Positions 8,736 through 16,652 of a DNA stretch of 64,000 bases are shown here, piece by piece (position 1 is the stretch's first letter; each line of letters begins with the position of its first letter). Both the position numbers and the translations under genes were made by a program. The notes below the pieces were generated by a model that was not told where the DNA came from, did no database searches, and worked only from the letters and a program-made list of their open reading frames with translations. The DNA is from UBA6522 sp965221035. Lineage in GTDB: Bacteria > Pseudomonadota > Gammaproteobacteria > Steroidobacterales > Rariloculaceae. The stretch is from contig OZ244860.1 in assembly GCA_965221035.1 (NCBI GenBank), positions 2,232,001 through 2,296,000 on the forward strand. Direction: 5' to 3'.

Positions 8736-10646
8736 CTACGGTTCCGCCACCTTGGGCCAACGGAAACCGACATCCTGCTGCGGAAACTCGTCTCCGATCA
8801 TGTACTTGAAGTAGTCGTTCGTTTCTTCGTCAACACAGAACACATAACAGCCTTTCTGTCCTCGTGTCATCAATGTTCGGTATGTGTTCTTTATAATTCG
8901 ATCCGCCAACTTACGGGCAGTATCCGGATCTTTCTTGAGCATCGACTTGTATCCGCTTATGGAGCGATCCTGTGATGACCGTTTTCCCGCGTCGGTCACG
9001 ATGCTCCCGCCTCGTACTACCAAATCCGGACCGATTACTACGCCTACGTAGTCCAGTTCCAGTCCTTGGCAAGTATGTATGCACCCGATTTCTGAAACGG
9101 AATCCGGTGCAATCATCCAGAGCGATCCATCCCTATCAAGATTCCAGCGCATGGAAAAATTGTGCTCGGGGATGGCCACGTCCTCAATTTCCGGCCGCTT
9201 CTTTCCCTTCCAGTCCCAACAATAGCCTGCCACCATGCGTGCCTTGTTGCGCTTCCCATTTAGCTCGACAATTCGCTTCCGCAGCAGATTTGGCGAGTCG
9301 AATACGTGGAAATCGTAGTCGATCCCGCGCAGCGTCGGATGGGCTGTCCTTTCGATTTGAAGCGCACTGTTGACCCACGACAGGTAGCCATCGGAACCGT
9401 TGCAGCGAAACTGCGACTCAAGCTTCAATTCCGTCAGGTTCGCGCGGGCTTGCCTTGCCCACAGCCGGATTTCCTCCCGGTCGCCGATGTCCTTCAACGT
9501 AACTCGTTGATCCTGATCAAGGAAAAAAACAGCCACTCGAGCAGCTCGAATGATCTCCTTGACCTGGTTTTCACCCAAGTTCCCAAAGAAACCCGATTTC
9601 TCGTTCAAGCGGTGCGCCTCGTCCACGATCAGGCAATCCAGCACATCGGGCTCTGTATCGACATACGACCCCGATCCCTTGAAGAGATTCGCTATGTGTG
9701 TTTTGGAGAACGTTCCCGTGAGTTTACTTTCGTACACGGCTCTCGGTGCGGCGTTGCGCGACACATAGTGCGCGACCTGCCCCCGTCTGGTGAGTTCGAC
9801 CAAGAGATTGACCGCCACCACAGACTTGCCTGTACCGGGACCGCCTTCCACCAAAAGGACTTCCTTCTTGTCTTGATTCGCGTGAACCGCCAAATCCAAT
9901 GCCGTTTCGTAGACAATCTTCTGGTCGTCTATCATTTCAAACTCGCGATTGCCCTTAAGGAGCGACACAAGGTGATCCGCCAGATTTTTCGAGGGCTTCA
10001 GTTTGCCATGTTCGATCCTGTATAGAATTTGGGACTTGTCTCCATACTTGACGTGTTCCTTCAGAAAGTTTTCGAGCAACCTGACGTCGTCCGCCAGAAA
10101 CACAGGCGCCTGTTCAGTATGCTCGTCATATTGGGGGGACTTCACAGCGGAAGGATTGCGGCAATTGTGAAGATACGCACAAGGACGCAGCGCTATGGAG
10201 CCCTCATGTATCTCGACGTTGAAGTCCCGAATCAGCGCAGCATAAGTCCACGCCTGATAAGAAGGATGTGTAACGTCTCTCAACCCCCGTCCAATGTAGG
10301 TGCGGACAATTGCGTCCTTTTGAGTTGCCTCCACTTTCTCCCATTGCTTGAGCTCAACGATGACGACCGTATCCCGATGATTGCTATCGGCTCCCGAAAG
10401 CATGAAGTCAATACGCTTAGATGTGAGTGGCACCTGGTATTCGATGGCCACACCGGCATCTTTCGGAATTTCACCGGAAACCAGCGCATTGTTCATGAAG
10501 TGCAAAGAGTTCCTCCACGACTCGATTTCCGATTTGGACGTACTACGCCCAAGACGTACTTCAAAAGCATCTAGAATCTTCTGCTCGATCTGATTCGAAT
10601 ATACATCATCGGTGAATTCGCCCCGCGAGGCGGAATAGACAATCAT
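8736..10646 (-). CDS. DUF2075 (Schlafen-group-3-like) helicase with N-terminal nuclease-like domain
   Basis: This 636-residue protein has an N-terminal half with a PD-(D/E)XK-like core (IDFMLSG, then VVIVELKQWEKV near residue 100). A superfamily-1 motor follows: Walker A GGPGTGKSVVA, Walker B CLIVDEAHRL, motif III FFLDQDQRVT, motif IV SQFRCNGSDGYL and motif V HTCQGLELDYVGVVIG. The motor matches the DUF2075 family. Such nuclease-helicase proteins are common in antiphage islands, so nucleic-acid restriction is a reasonable inference but untested. It stands alone on the minus strand, with a methyltransferase-HNH fusion upstream. All motor motifs look intact. Confidence 0.8.
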   Translation of the reverse strand: MIVYSASRGEFTDDVYSNQIEQKILDAFEVRLGRSTSKSEIESWRNSLHFMNNALVSGEIPKDAGVAIEYQVPLTSKRIDFMLSGADSNHRDTVVIVELKQWEKVEATQKDAIVRTYIGRGLRDVTHPSYQAWTYAALIRDFNVEIHEGSIALRPCAYLHNCRNPSAVKSPQYDEHTEQAPVFLADDVRLLENFLKEHVKYGDKSQILYRIEHGKLKPSKNLADHLVSLLKGNREFEMIDDQKIVYETALDLAVHANQDKKEVLLVEGGPGTGKSVVAVNLLVELTRRGQVAHYVSRNAAPRAVYESKLTGTFSKTHIANLFKGSGSYVDTEPDVLDCLIVDEAHRLNEKSGFFGNLGENQVKEIIRAARVAVFFLDQDQRVTLKDIGDREEIRLWARQARANLTELKLESQFRCNGSDGYLSWVNSALQIERTAHPTLRGIDYDFHVFDSPNLLRKRIVELNGKRNKARMVAGYCWDWKGKKRPEIEDVAIPEHNFSMRWNLDRDGSLWMIAPDSVSEIGCIHTCQGLELDYVGVVIGPDLVVRGGSIVTDAGKRSSQDRSISGYKSMLKKDPDTARKLADRIIKNTYRTLMTRGQKGCYVFCVDEETNDYFKYMIGDEFPQQDVGFRWPKVAEP

Positions 10647-10860
10647 GAATTAGCCTGCATCACATGGTTCTACTGGTCGCACAGTATCGTGACCACTCGC
10701 AGTGCTTGCAAGCAAGGGGGAGTGTTTCGCGCAGCATGATGGGCCCTCGGCTATCAGAAGGAGTACCAGCCGGCAAGCCCGCATTCGACTGGGCGACCTG
10801 ATCAACAGTCCGGCAGGCGATGCGTTGATCAACAACTTCGAGGTTTAGATAAAGACGAGC

Positions 10861-12603
10861 TCATGGCTGCCATACCGCGAGCTGCTGGTCGCGCCTTAAT
10901 ACCATCTGCTGAATCATCAGTCCCTCGAAAACGGCCTCGGGCGCGAGTCTTTTCTCCATGCCGAAGACCGCTGCGGGCAGCGCACTTCGGGCTTCATCGT
11001 CGAATTGATCTCTGAGAACGAGGTCTCGGCGATAGGCCAGTTCCCACCAGTCGAGTATGCAGGACCGTGACCGTTCCAGCGCCTCGGCCGCTGGCAGCCG
11101 ATCCCCCTTGCTCCGGTTCACCGCCGGGGAGCTCGGTAGCAGGTTCCACAGGTCGTTGCAGGGCCAGGCCGCAAAGGGGAAGCAGTGATCGACATCGAAG
11201 TCTCGTTTAAGGCGGTTCCTCGTCCAAACGCAGTACAGCGGGGCGCCGTTTTCGCGCAGGCGCCGGCCCAGCCCGCGTACGAGCCCCGTGTCGTGTTCGG
11301 GCTCAAGCCACCGCAGCGCCGCCATGTAAGCGTCCCTTGGGTCGGGCTGCTGGGCGTAGCCGCGCATCATCTCGATCCACTCGTTGAGCACCGCGGGTTC
11401 GATCCACGCGGCGTAGCGGCTCATCGCCTGCCACAGGTTGACTGGAACGGAGAATGTGCCGAACGACCACAGAAACGCCTCGTCTACGCGAACGGACTCC
11501 CGGATTCTCACCTGCTTTGGCGTGCACGGAAAGATGGGATCGGAACTTCCCGGATACGTAGTAAACGTGGCGGGCATGTTACGGATGCACTTCGCGGCGT
11601 CGCGCACCGCAAGGATCAGGTCCCGGGCATAGTCGCCGGTGAATCGCTGGCCGATCCGCAGATCGTGCGCGGATCGCGCCTGCAGGCGGCGAAAGCCATC
11701 CTTGACGAAGGCCAACCGGGCTTTGCCGGCGGGCTGCTGGGGAAGGTTCTTCGCGATGAGCGGCTGGAAGGAGCGAACCCAGTACAACGCCACCAAGCCG
11801 AGCGGCAGGTCCACGAAGCCCTCGTCACGTCCGGGCTGCACCAGGCCGCCGGCGCCGTCGGCAACCCGGATCACCGTCCGTAGCAGGGCAAGTTTGTAGG
11901 TCGATGACTTGCGATCGTTAAGCACCACGTGTCGGAGCAAGGGGAGGGCGCCGGTGCCGTCGTCCGGGAGCCGGAGCCAGATAACCTCCCACGCGATCCC
12001 GTCCCGCTCCAGGATGTCGGGAATGCATTCGCTGCAAACCGTTTGCAGGCCGTGCCGCCGAGCCAGCATTTCAACATCGGCGGCGGTGGCCGGCTCCATC
12101 GGTCGATCGGAAGGAGACAGTCCCTGGCGCAGCGTCAGCATCATGCTGCCGCCCGGACTCATCACCGAAACCAGCTTGCGGAACGCTCGGGCACGGGCGC
12201 TCAGCGGCACATGCATCCACACCGCGCTCAGCCAGATCAGGTCGAAAGTGAGTTTCGAGCGCAACACCTTTTCCTGTTCGGGTAGTGCGTCGTCCAGCCA
12301 ACGGATGTCCGGGGAAGGGTGGAGGGCCTTCCCCATGTCGCGCATTTCCGCCGCAGGCTCGGCCGCGACGACCTTGTAGCCGTTCGCGGCAAACCAGGCT
12401 GCATCCCTGCCGCTGCCGGCGCCCATGTCGAGAATGTGAGAGCCGGGGTCTGGTAGTAGGTCTAGAACAGGTGCGTGGACTTCTTCGAAGGGGAGGTCTT
12501 CGTATTTGCGGACCAGGGTGGGGGCGTGGGCGTTGTAGCTTGCTACTACGTCACGGATGGTGAAGTGGTCATCGTCGCGGTCGTTGTGGGTGGGGGCGGG
12601 CAT
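10861..12603 (-). CDS. SAM methyltransferase fused to HNH endonuclease domain
   Basis: About 580 residues from ATG 12603 (MPAPTHND); the frame stays open to an ATG at 12717, but that extension is Pro/His/Thr-rich and looks non-coding. The first 230 residues are a class I methyltransferase with the SAM motif ILDMGAGSGRDAAWFA, an acidic strand end (VVAAEPA) and a post-motif GGSMMLTLR. A middle region of about 220 residues is unassigned. The C-terminus holds an HNH-type core: CVWTRN, DFDVDHCFPF, then NDLWNLLPSSPAVNRSKG. Methylation and cleavage in one chain suggests a restriction or repair protein. The neighbours are a DUF2075 helicase and a BrnT/BrnA pair. What it modifies is unknown. Confidence 0.72.
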   Translation of the reverse strand: MPAPTHNDRDDDHFTIRDVVASYNAHAPTLVRKYEDLPFEEVHAPVLDLLPDPGSHILDMGAGSGRDAAWFAANGYKVVAAEPAAEMRDMGKALHPSPDIRWLDDALPEQEKVLRSKLTFDLIWLSAVWMHVPLSARARAFRKLVSVMSPGGSMMLTLRQGLSPSDRPMEPATAADVEMLARRHGLQTVCSECIPDILERDGIAWEVIWLRLPDDGTGALPLLRHVVLNDRKSSTYKLALLRTVIRVADGAGGLVQPGRDEGFVDLPLGLVALYWVRSFQPLIAKNLPQQPAGKARLAFVKDGFRRLQARSAHDLRIGQRFTGDYARDLILAVRDAAKCIRNMPATFTTYPGSSDPIFPCTPKQVRIRESVRVDEAFLWSFGTFSVPVNLWQAMSRYAAWIEPAVLNEWIEMMRGYAQQPDPRDAYMAALRWLEPEHDTGLVRGLGRRLRENGAPLYCVWTRNRLKRDFDVDHCFPFAAWPCNDLWNLLPSSPAVNRSKGDRLPAAEALERSRSCILDWWELAYRRDLVLRDQFDDEARSALPAAVFGMEKRLAPEAVFEGLMIQQMVLRRDQQLAVWQP

Positions 12604-12686
12604 GGGAATTGGGGGATTGAGGTTAGGACATGGTGTCGTGTGCAGGGGATCGGTGCAAGTGTGATGGCGCGTTTGTGCAGCCTCGT

Positions 12687-12730
12687 TGTCATTGCCAAGC
12701 CTGCTTGATGTATACATACAATATGCATAT
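12687..12730 (+). promoter_or_regulatory. Candidate brnT/brnA promoter and operator
   Basis: TTGTCA at 12687 and TGTATA at 12710 are 17 bases apart. The region holds the palindromes TGTATACA (12710-12717) and ATATGCATAT (12721-12730) just before the toxin start. Antitoxins of this type usually bind palindromes at their own promoter. The -10 match is poor, so this is a suggestion only. Confidence 0.35.
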
Positions 12731-12739
12731 CATTTGCCA

Positions 12740-13021
12740 ATGGATGTCATATGGGATCCGGCGAAAGCCCGGTCCAACTTCAACAAGCGTGGAGTGAGTT
12801 TCGCAGGCGTAGAGACCGTATTCTACGACCCGTTTGCAATCAGTTTCGAGGATATTGCTTCGACGGATTAGGACCGCTATGTGGTTGTCGGTACGGACGC
12901 GTTGGGTCGAGTCGTAGTCGCAGTCTACGCATACCGGGATACGATGATCCGACTAATATCAGCTCGAAGAGCAACCAGATCAGAGAGAGCAACATATGAA
13001 GCAGGAGTACGATTTCAGTAA
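12740..13021 (+). pseudogene. brnT: BrnT-type toxin gene with an internal TAG stop
   Basis: ATG 12740 opens MDVIWDPAKARSNF, the start of BrnT ribonuclease toxins, but the frame meets TAG at 12869-12871 after 43 residues. The same frame then continues to TAA at 13019 with typical BrnT sequence (DRYVVVGTDALGRVVV and IRLISARRATRSE). A single base change is the simplest explanation. The reading frame overlaps the start of the downstream antitoxin gene by 26 bases, as in intact BrnT/BrnA operons. The toxin is probably inactive unless the stop is read through. Confidence 0.8.
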
Positions 13022-13247
13022 GGGCAAGCGCGGCCCGGTCTTGCGGTCAGAGGGAAAGACTCGGGTCACGATGTACCTCGACAATGAGGTCATCGAGGCG
13101 TTCAGGGCGAAGAGCGACGAGGCGGGCCGCGGCTATCAGACGCTTATAAACGATGCCCTGCGAGAATGCGTTGCCAAGACTGCTAAGCCCCTGGACGCGA
13201 GAACACTTCGGCGCATTCTCCGGGAAGAACTAAGTGCAGCCAGTTGA
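12996..13247 (+). CDS. brnA: BrnA-family antitoxin
   Basis: The 83-residue protein begins MKQEYDFSKGKRGPV and carries a ribbon-helix-helix region (KTRVTMYLDNEVIEAF, then GYQTLINDALREC), as expected for BrnA, which neutralises BrnT and represses the operon. It overlaps the 3' end of the broken toxin gene and appears intact. Survival of an antitoxin beside a broken toxin is common in decaying modules; it may still act as a repressor or protect against a related toxin elsewhere in the genome. Confidence 0.85.
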   Translation: MKQEYDFSKGKRGPVLRSEGKTRVTMYLDNEVIEAFRAKSDEAGRGYQTLINDALRECVAKTAKPLDARTLRRILREELSAAS

Positions 13248-13254
13248 AACGTGG

Positions 13255-14961
13255 TCACCGAACAACCTGGTGCACCTGTGCCAGCCACCCATACGCTTCA
13301 CGCACATCGTAGTTGCCCGCGTGACCGACACCGTACGACAACGCCGTATTGGCATCCAGAACGGAAGTGTCGTTCTCAAGTGAGAAGAACAGTTCCATCT
13401 GGATGGCAAATGCCGTATCGCGATCTCGCAACCCGTGGCGTACATACCAGTACGGAGCGCTGTCCCCGCTTTCCGTATCGGTCAGGAAGGCAATCGGATC
13501 GATAAGCCTGATCTGGTTGAAGAGCTCGGAACCGCCGATGTACTGTTCCCAAACGAGATCGGTGTCATCCGGGCCGGAGCCGTCGCCTGGGACCGCGTTG
13601 TTGTCCCATGTCCACTGCGTGAAGTTCGAATAGACCTGGTCCTCGGCGCCGAACAGGTTGCTCTCGCCGGTTTCGATGCTGCTCCCCATTGCGAGCGTGC
13701 CCGTGGTGTCAAAGGACGGAACTCCCTTGAGGCTTGCCGTCGTCTCCACCCAGGCCAGAAAATTCTCGTAGGAGGTTACTGTCACCGTTTCGCCATCGTC
13801 CGCGATATCGAACCAGTCATTGACAGCCTCAGATACCCCACTGGGCCACGAACTGGTATCCCACGCTTCGCCCGCGTCCGGCACCGGAACACCGGCGGCA
13901 ATCGCGGCCTCGACCGAGGCTTTGGCGTATGCCGAGATGGCGTCAGGCATTGTATCGGCGGTCAGGGCGGTTCCGTCTGCAAACGCAAGCCCCAGTCCGG
14001 CAAGGTATTCAGGGTATTGCGACTTCAACTCCCCGGATGCATCCAGCATTTCCTGACCAAGTGTCGGAATACCCCAGGGCCTGCCGCCGCCAGGGCCTGC
14101 CAGGGAGTCGCCCACGGCGCGCACGCCGTTGAATTGCCACTCGTAGGCGATGTCGGCATGGCCGAGATCGGTGATTGGACAGTAAGCGATGACCGCATGG
14201 ACATCGTCATCCAACGTACTGCTACCCTCCGCGTCGAATCCCGCGGCGCCGATGCCCTTCAGGTACGGATAGTAGTCAGGGCTGTTGCCACTGGCCGCAA
14301 CCGCCACCGCAAGGGCGCCACCCCCGCTGGTTCCGGTGATGACGATCTTCTCCGAATCGCCCGGCAATACCGCGTCGTTCAGGCGCAGATACCGAATCGC
14401 CGCCTTTGCGTCGACGACTGCCGCAGGGGACTTGCCAATGTGCGACCCGTCCGCACCCAGGGCGCCTCGACTGCGCGTACCGACATCTACATAGACGTAT
14501 CCGCGAGACAACGCGACGCCAATCTTGTCCTCCGTCGAGTCAAAATCGTCGCCGGCCTGCATCGCCGGATCATGACCACGAAAGCCCCAATCCAGCTCCG
14601 ACCTCATCCAGCCGCCATTGTTGACGGACAAGATGATGGCGGCAGCCGGGTCGTTGACCGCATCGGACGACGCGTAAATGGCCATCGACTGGTAGCCGTA
14701 CGGGTTACCCCCGCTCAATCCCGCGGCATCGACTGGCTGGGCAACGTAAGTCACTGTATACCGCGTAACCTCCACCGGAGTGACCCCGTCCAGGGTGACC
14801 TGAAACGTATCCTCCGAAACGGATGCCTCTTCGAATCGCAAGGCGTTGTCTATGGATACCTCGCTTCTGTCGCTACCTCCCGAGTCGCATCCAGGAATGG
14901 CGAGAGCTGGCGCAAGGAAGCAAGCCAGAAGGGTTATCTTCAATTTCACTTCGTTCTCCAT
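13255..14961 (-). CDS. Lipoprotein esterase, alpha/beta-hydrolase fold
   Basis: About 568 residues from ATG 14961, with GAGGAG close upstream. The signal ends in a lipobox-like IPGC followed by DSGGSD, so an outer-membrane or periplasmic lipoprotein is likely. The catalytic core has the nucleophile elbow VITGTSGGGALAVA and a late His in GVGHAGNYDV. The long insertions and the YCPITDLGHADIAYEW segment recall the large secreted tannase/feruloyl-esterase-like carboxylesterases. The substrate is unknown. The gene is convergent with brnA and leaves only seven bases between them. Confidence 0.68.
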   Translation of the reverse strand: MENEVKLKITLLACFLAPALAIPGCDSGGSDRSEVSIDNALRFEEASVSEDTFQVTLDGVTPVEVTRYTVTYVAQPVDAAGLSGGNPYGYQSMAIYASSDAVNDPAAAIILSVNNGGWMRSELDWGFRGHDPAMQAGDDFDSTEDKIGVALSRGYVYVDVGTRSRGALGADGSHIGKSPAAVVDAKAAIRYLRLNDAVLPGDSEKIVITGTSGGGALAVAVAASGNSPDYYPYLKGIGAAGFDAEGSSTLDDDVHAVIAYCPITDLGHADIAYEWQFNGVRAVGDSLAGPGGGRPWGIPTLGQEMLDASGELKSQYPEYLAGLGLAFADGTALTADTMPDAISAYAKASVEAAIAAGVPVPDAGEAWDTSSWPSGVSEAVNDWFDIADDGETVTVTSYENFLAWVETTASLKGVPSFDTTGTLAMGSSIETGESNLFGAEDQVYSNFTQWTWDNNAVPGDGSGPDDTDLVWEQYIGGSELFNQIRLIDPIAFLTDTESGDSAPYWYVRHGLRDRDTAFAIQMELFFSLENDTSVLDANTALSYGVGHAGNYDVREAYGWLAQVHQVVR

Positions 14962-15055
14962 TTTCTCCTCGATCGGCAATCGCTGGGGCCAGGAACTTGG
15001 CGCCGAAAAGTATTCCGCAACTTCGCGGCGAATTCACTTCAACCGCACGCAGTAG

Positions 15056-16474
15056 TCACCTATCACCATCCAACCCAGCCAAATCGTAAAGATCCTCCAA
15101 CGAATACCAGCCGTCGGCCTTGCTTCTTGCGGGCGGCGTGTAGCGCACGAAGAAGCGACGACCCAATGTGGCCCCGCGCCGGTTCGGGTACAAGGCCATT
15201 TTGCGCCCCAGTTCCGCCTCCAACCCGGCGGGCGAACGCCCCATGCCCCACTTGCATACGCCCAGGTCAGTCCAGTTGTCCTCGCGAAGCCCGACCACAT
15301 CGATCTGCGCATCACTGCTCCAGAACTCGCCCACCTCGAAGCCGGTCGCAACTCCCTCGTCGGCGTAGATGAAGGGCAGTGCTTCGCGGCACAGCCGCTC
15401 GAAGCAATGTCCGTACCATGCATCCAGCGACGGCCGAACGCGATCCTCGAAAGCGCGTCCGACACCGCTGGCGCGGAGATAGCTGGTGTTCGGAAATACG
15501 AATCGAAACCAGAACCGCAGCAGCGGATCGTCGATGGCGAAGCGTACCTGTCTGACGTTCGGACGCCCTTCGACAAGGGGATAACGGCGGCGCACGTAGC
15601 CAAGTTTCACCAATTGTTCCAGGTAGTAGTGCATGTTCCGCTCTTGAATCCCGGCGGCGGTCGCGATTTCCCTTACCGCACTGCAACCTGAGGCGATACC
15701 GAACAATATGGCGTGGTAGGGCGCCACTTCGCGAAGCTCCTCTCGCAGCAGAGAGGTGGGTTCACGAAACAACGGCGAAAATTCATCGAGGAGATGCCGG
15801 CGGATGTTCTGGTCGATGGACCGTGTGTTGTCGAGGCAAAGAAGATATTGCGGCATGCCGCCGACGAGAAAATAGGCCCTTGCCCGATCCATCGTTGACC
15901 AGCGCGGATGGAACTGTGCGGCCTCCTGGTAGCCGAACGGTTGAAGGTGAATCTGGGCCGTTGGTCGGCCGAACAGAGGGCTCTTGCTGCCAAGCACCTC
16001 GCCTTCCATGAACCCCATGCAGGAGCCGCACAACAGCAGCATGACATTGCCGTCATCCTTCCAGTGCCGGTCCCAGCACTGTTGCAACTCCGAGATCAGG
16101 TCGGGCGACGAAGCCGCCATCCACTGGAACTCGTCGAGCACCAGCACCAGCTTGGCGCCGGGACGGACCGCCTGCCATTGGCCCACGACAGTGAGCAACG
16201 CTTCTCGCCAGCCCAGGGAACGCAGTTCCGCGAGCAGCGGCGCGTCCAATGCCCGTGCGGCCTCCTCCAGGAACTCGCGCACTTGCAGTCCGGCGGGCGA
16301 CTGCTTGCCCAGGTAGTAGACGCCCGCCTTGTCAGACATGAACCGCAGGATCAGTTCACTCTTGCCGACCCGTCGCCTTCCGTAGATGGGGATGAGCGCC
16401 GACTGGGAAGATTCGAAGGCGCTCTCCAGCAATTCAAGTTCCCGGATACGCCCTACAAATGCAGCAGCGCTCAT
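15056..16474 (-). CDS. AAA-type ATPase with DUF234 domain
   Basis: This 472-residue protein begins FVGRIRELELLESAF and has Walker A IYGRRRVGKSEL and Walker B LVLVLDEFQWM. This is the pattern of the prokaryotic STAND-like AAA family (PF01637). A winged-helix segment (SAVREIATAAGIQERNMHYYLEQL) follows. The C-terminus is DUF234-like, with an acidic/Lys pattern (SDAQIDVVGL and LGVCKWG) that recalls a degenerate PD-(D/E)XK nuclease. The family is abundant in variable genome regions and its role is not settled. The leader at 16551-16620 is packed with short repeats and may be its operator. Confidence 0.8.
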   Translation of the reverse strand: MSAAAFVGRIRELELLESAFESSQSALIPIYGRRRVGKSELILRFMSDKAGVYYLGKQSPAGLQVREFLEEAARALDAPLLAELRSLGWREALLTVVGQWQAVRPGAKLVLVLDEFQWMAASSPDLISELQQCWDRHWKDDGNVMLLLCGSCMGFMEGEVLGSKSPLFGRPTAQIHLQPFGYQEAAQFHPRWSTMDRARAYFLVGGMPQYLLCLDNTRSIDQNIRRHLLDEFSPLFREPTSLLREELREVAPYHAILFGIASGCSAVREIATAAGIQERNMHYYLEQLVKLGYVRRRYPLVEGRPNVRQVRFAIDDPLLRFWFRFVFPNTSYLRASGVGRAFEDRVRPSLDAWYGHCFERLCREALPFIYADEGVATGFEVGEFWSSDAQIDVVGLREDNWTDLGVCKWGMGRSPAGLEAELGRKMALYPNRRGATLGRRFFVRYTPPARSKADGWYSLEDLYDLAGLDGDR

Positions 16475-16550
16475 GCGGCGTATCCAGCAAGTCCCATGGT
16501 CGGTGTCGACACGGCGTCGTTCGCCAGGCTGTGTTGATGACCGAATTGTG

Positions 16551-16620
16551 TCTTGTCAAGTCGTATTATGTCAAGTTTTTTCTTGACAAGACGTATGTTG
16601 TCAAGTCACGACTTGATTAT
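16551..16620 (-). promoter_or_regulatory. TTGTCAAG repeat cluster upstream of the AAA-DUF234 gene
   Basis: Within 70 bases the heptamer TGTCAAG or its complement occurs at least four times (near 16554, 16569, 16582 and 16599). TGTCAAG-TTTTTT-CTTGACA at 16569-16588 is a perfect 7-bp inverted repeat. Two 24-base units (16553-16576 and 16582-16605) also resemble each other as direct repeats. It sits between the divergent-side gap of the ATPase gene and the end of the peptidase gene. A repressor-binding region is the likeliest reading. Confidence 0.55.
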
Positions 16621-16652
16621 ATGACGACAAGGCTTGGGCGACTTCAAGACCC

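Noticed and set aside
10650..10835. A 61-codon minus-strand frame between the DUF2075 and methyltransferase-HNH genes
   Set aside because: No ribosome site, no recognisable motif and a random-looking composition.
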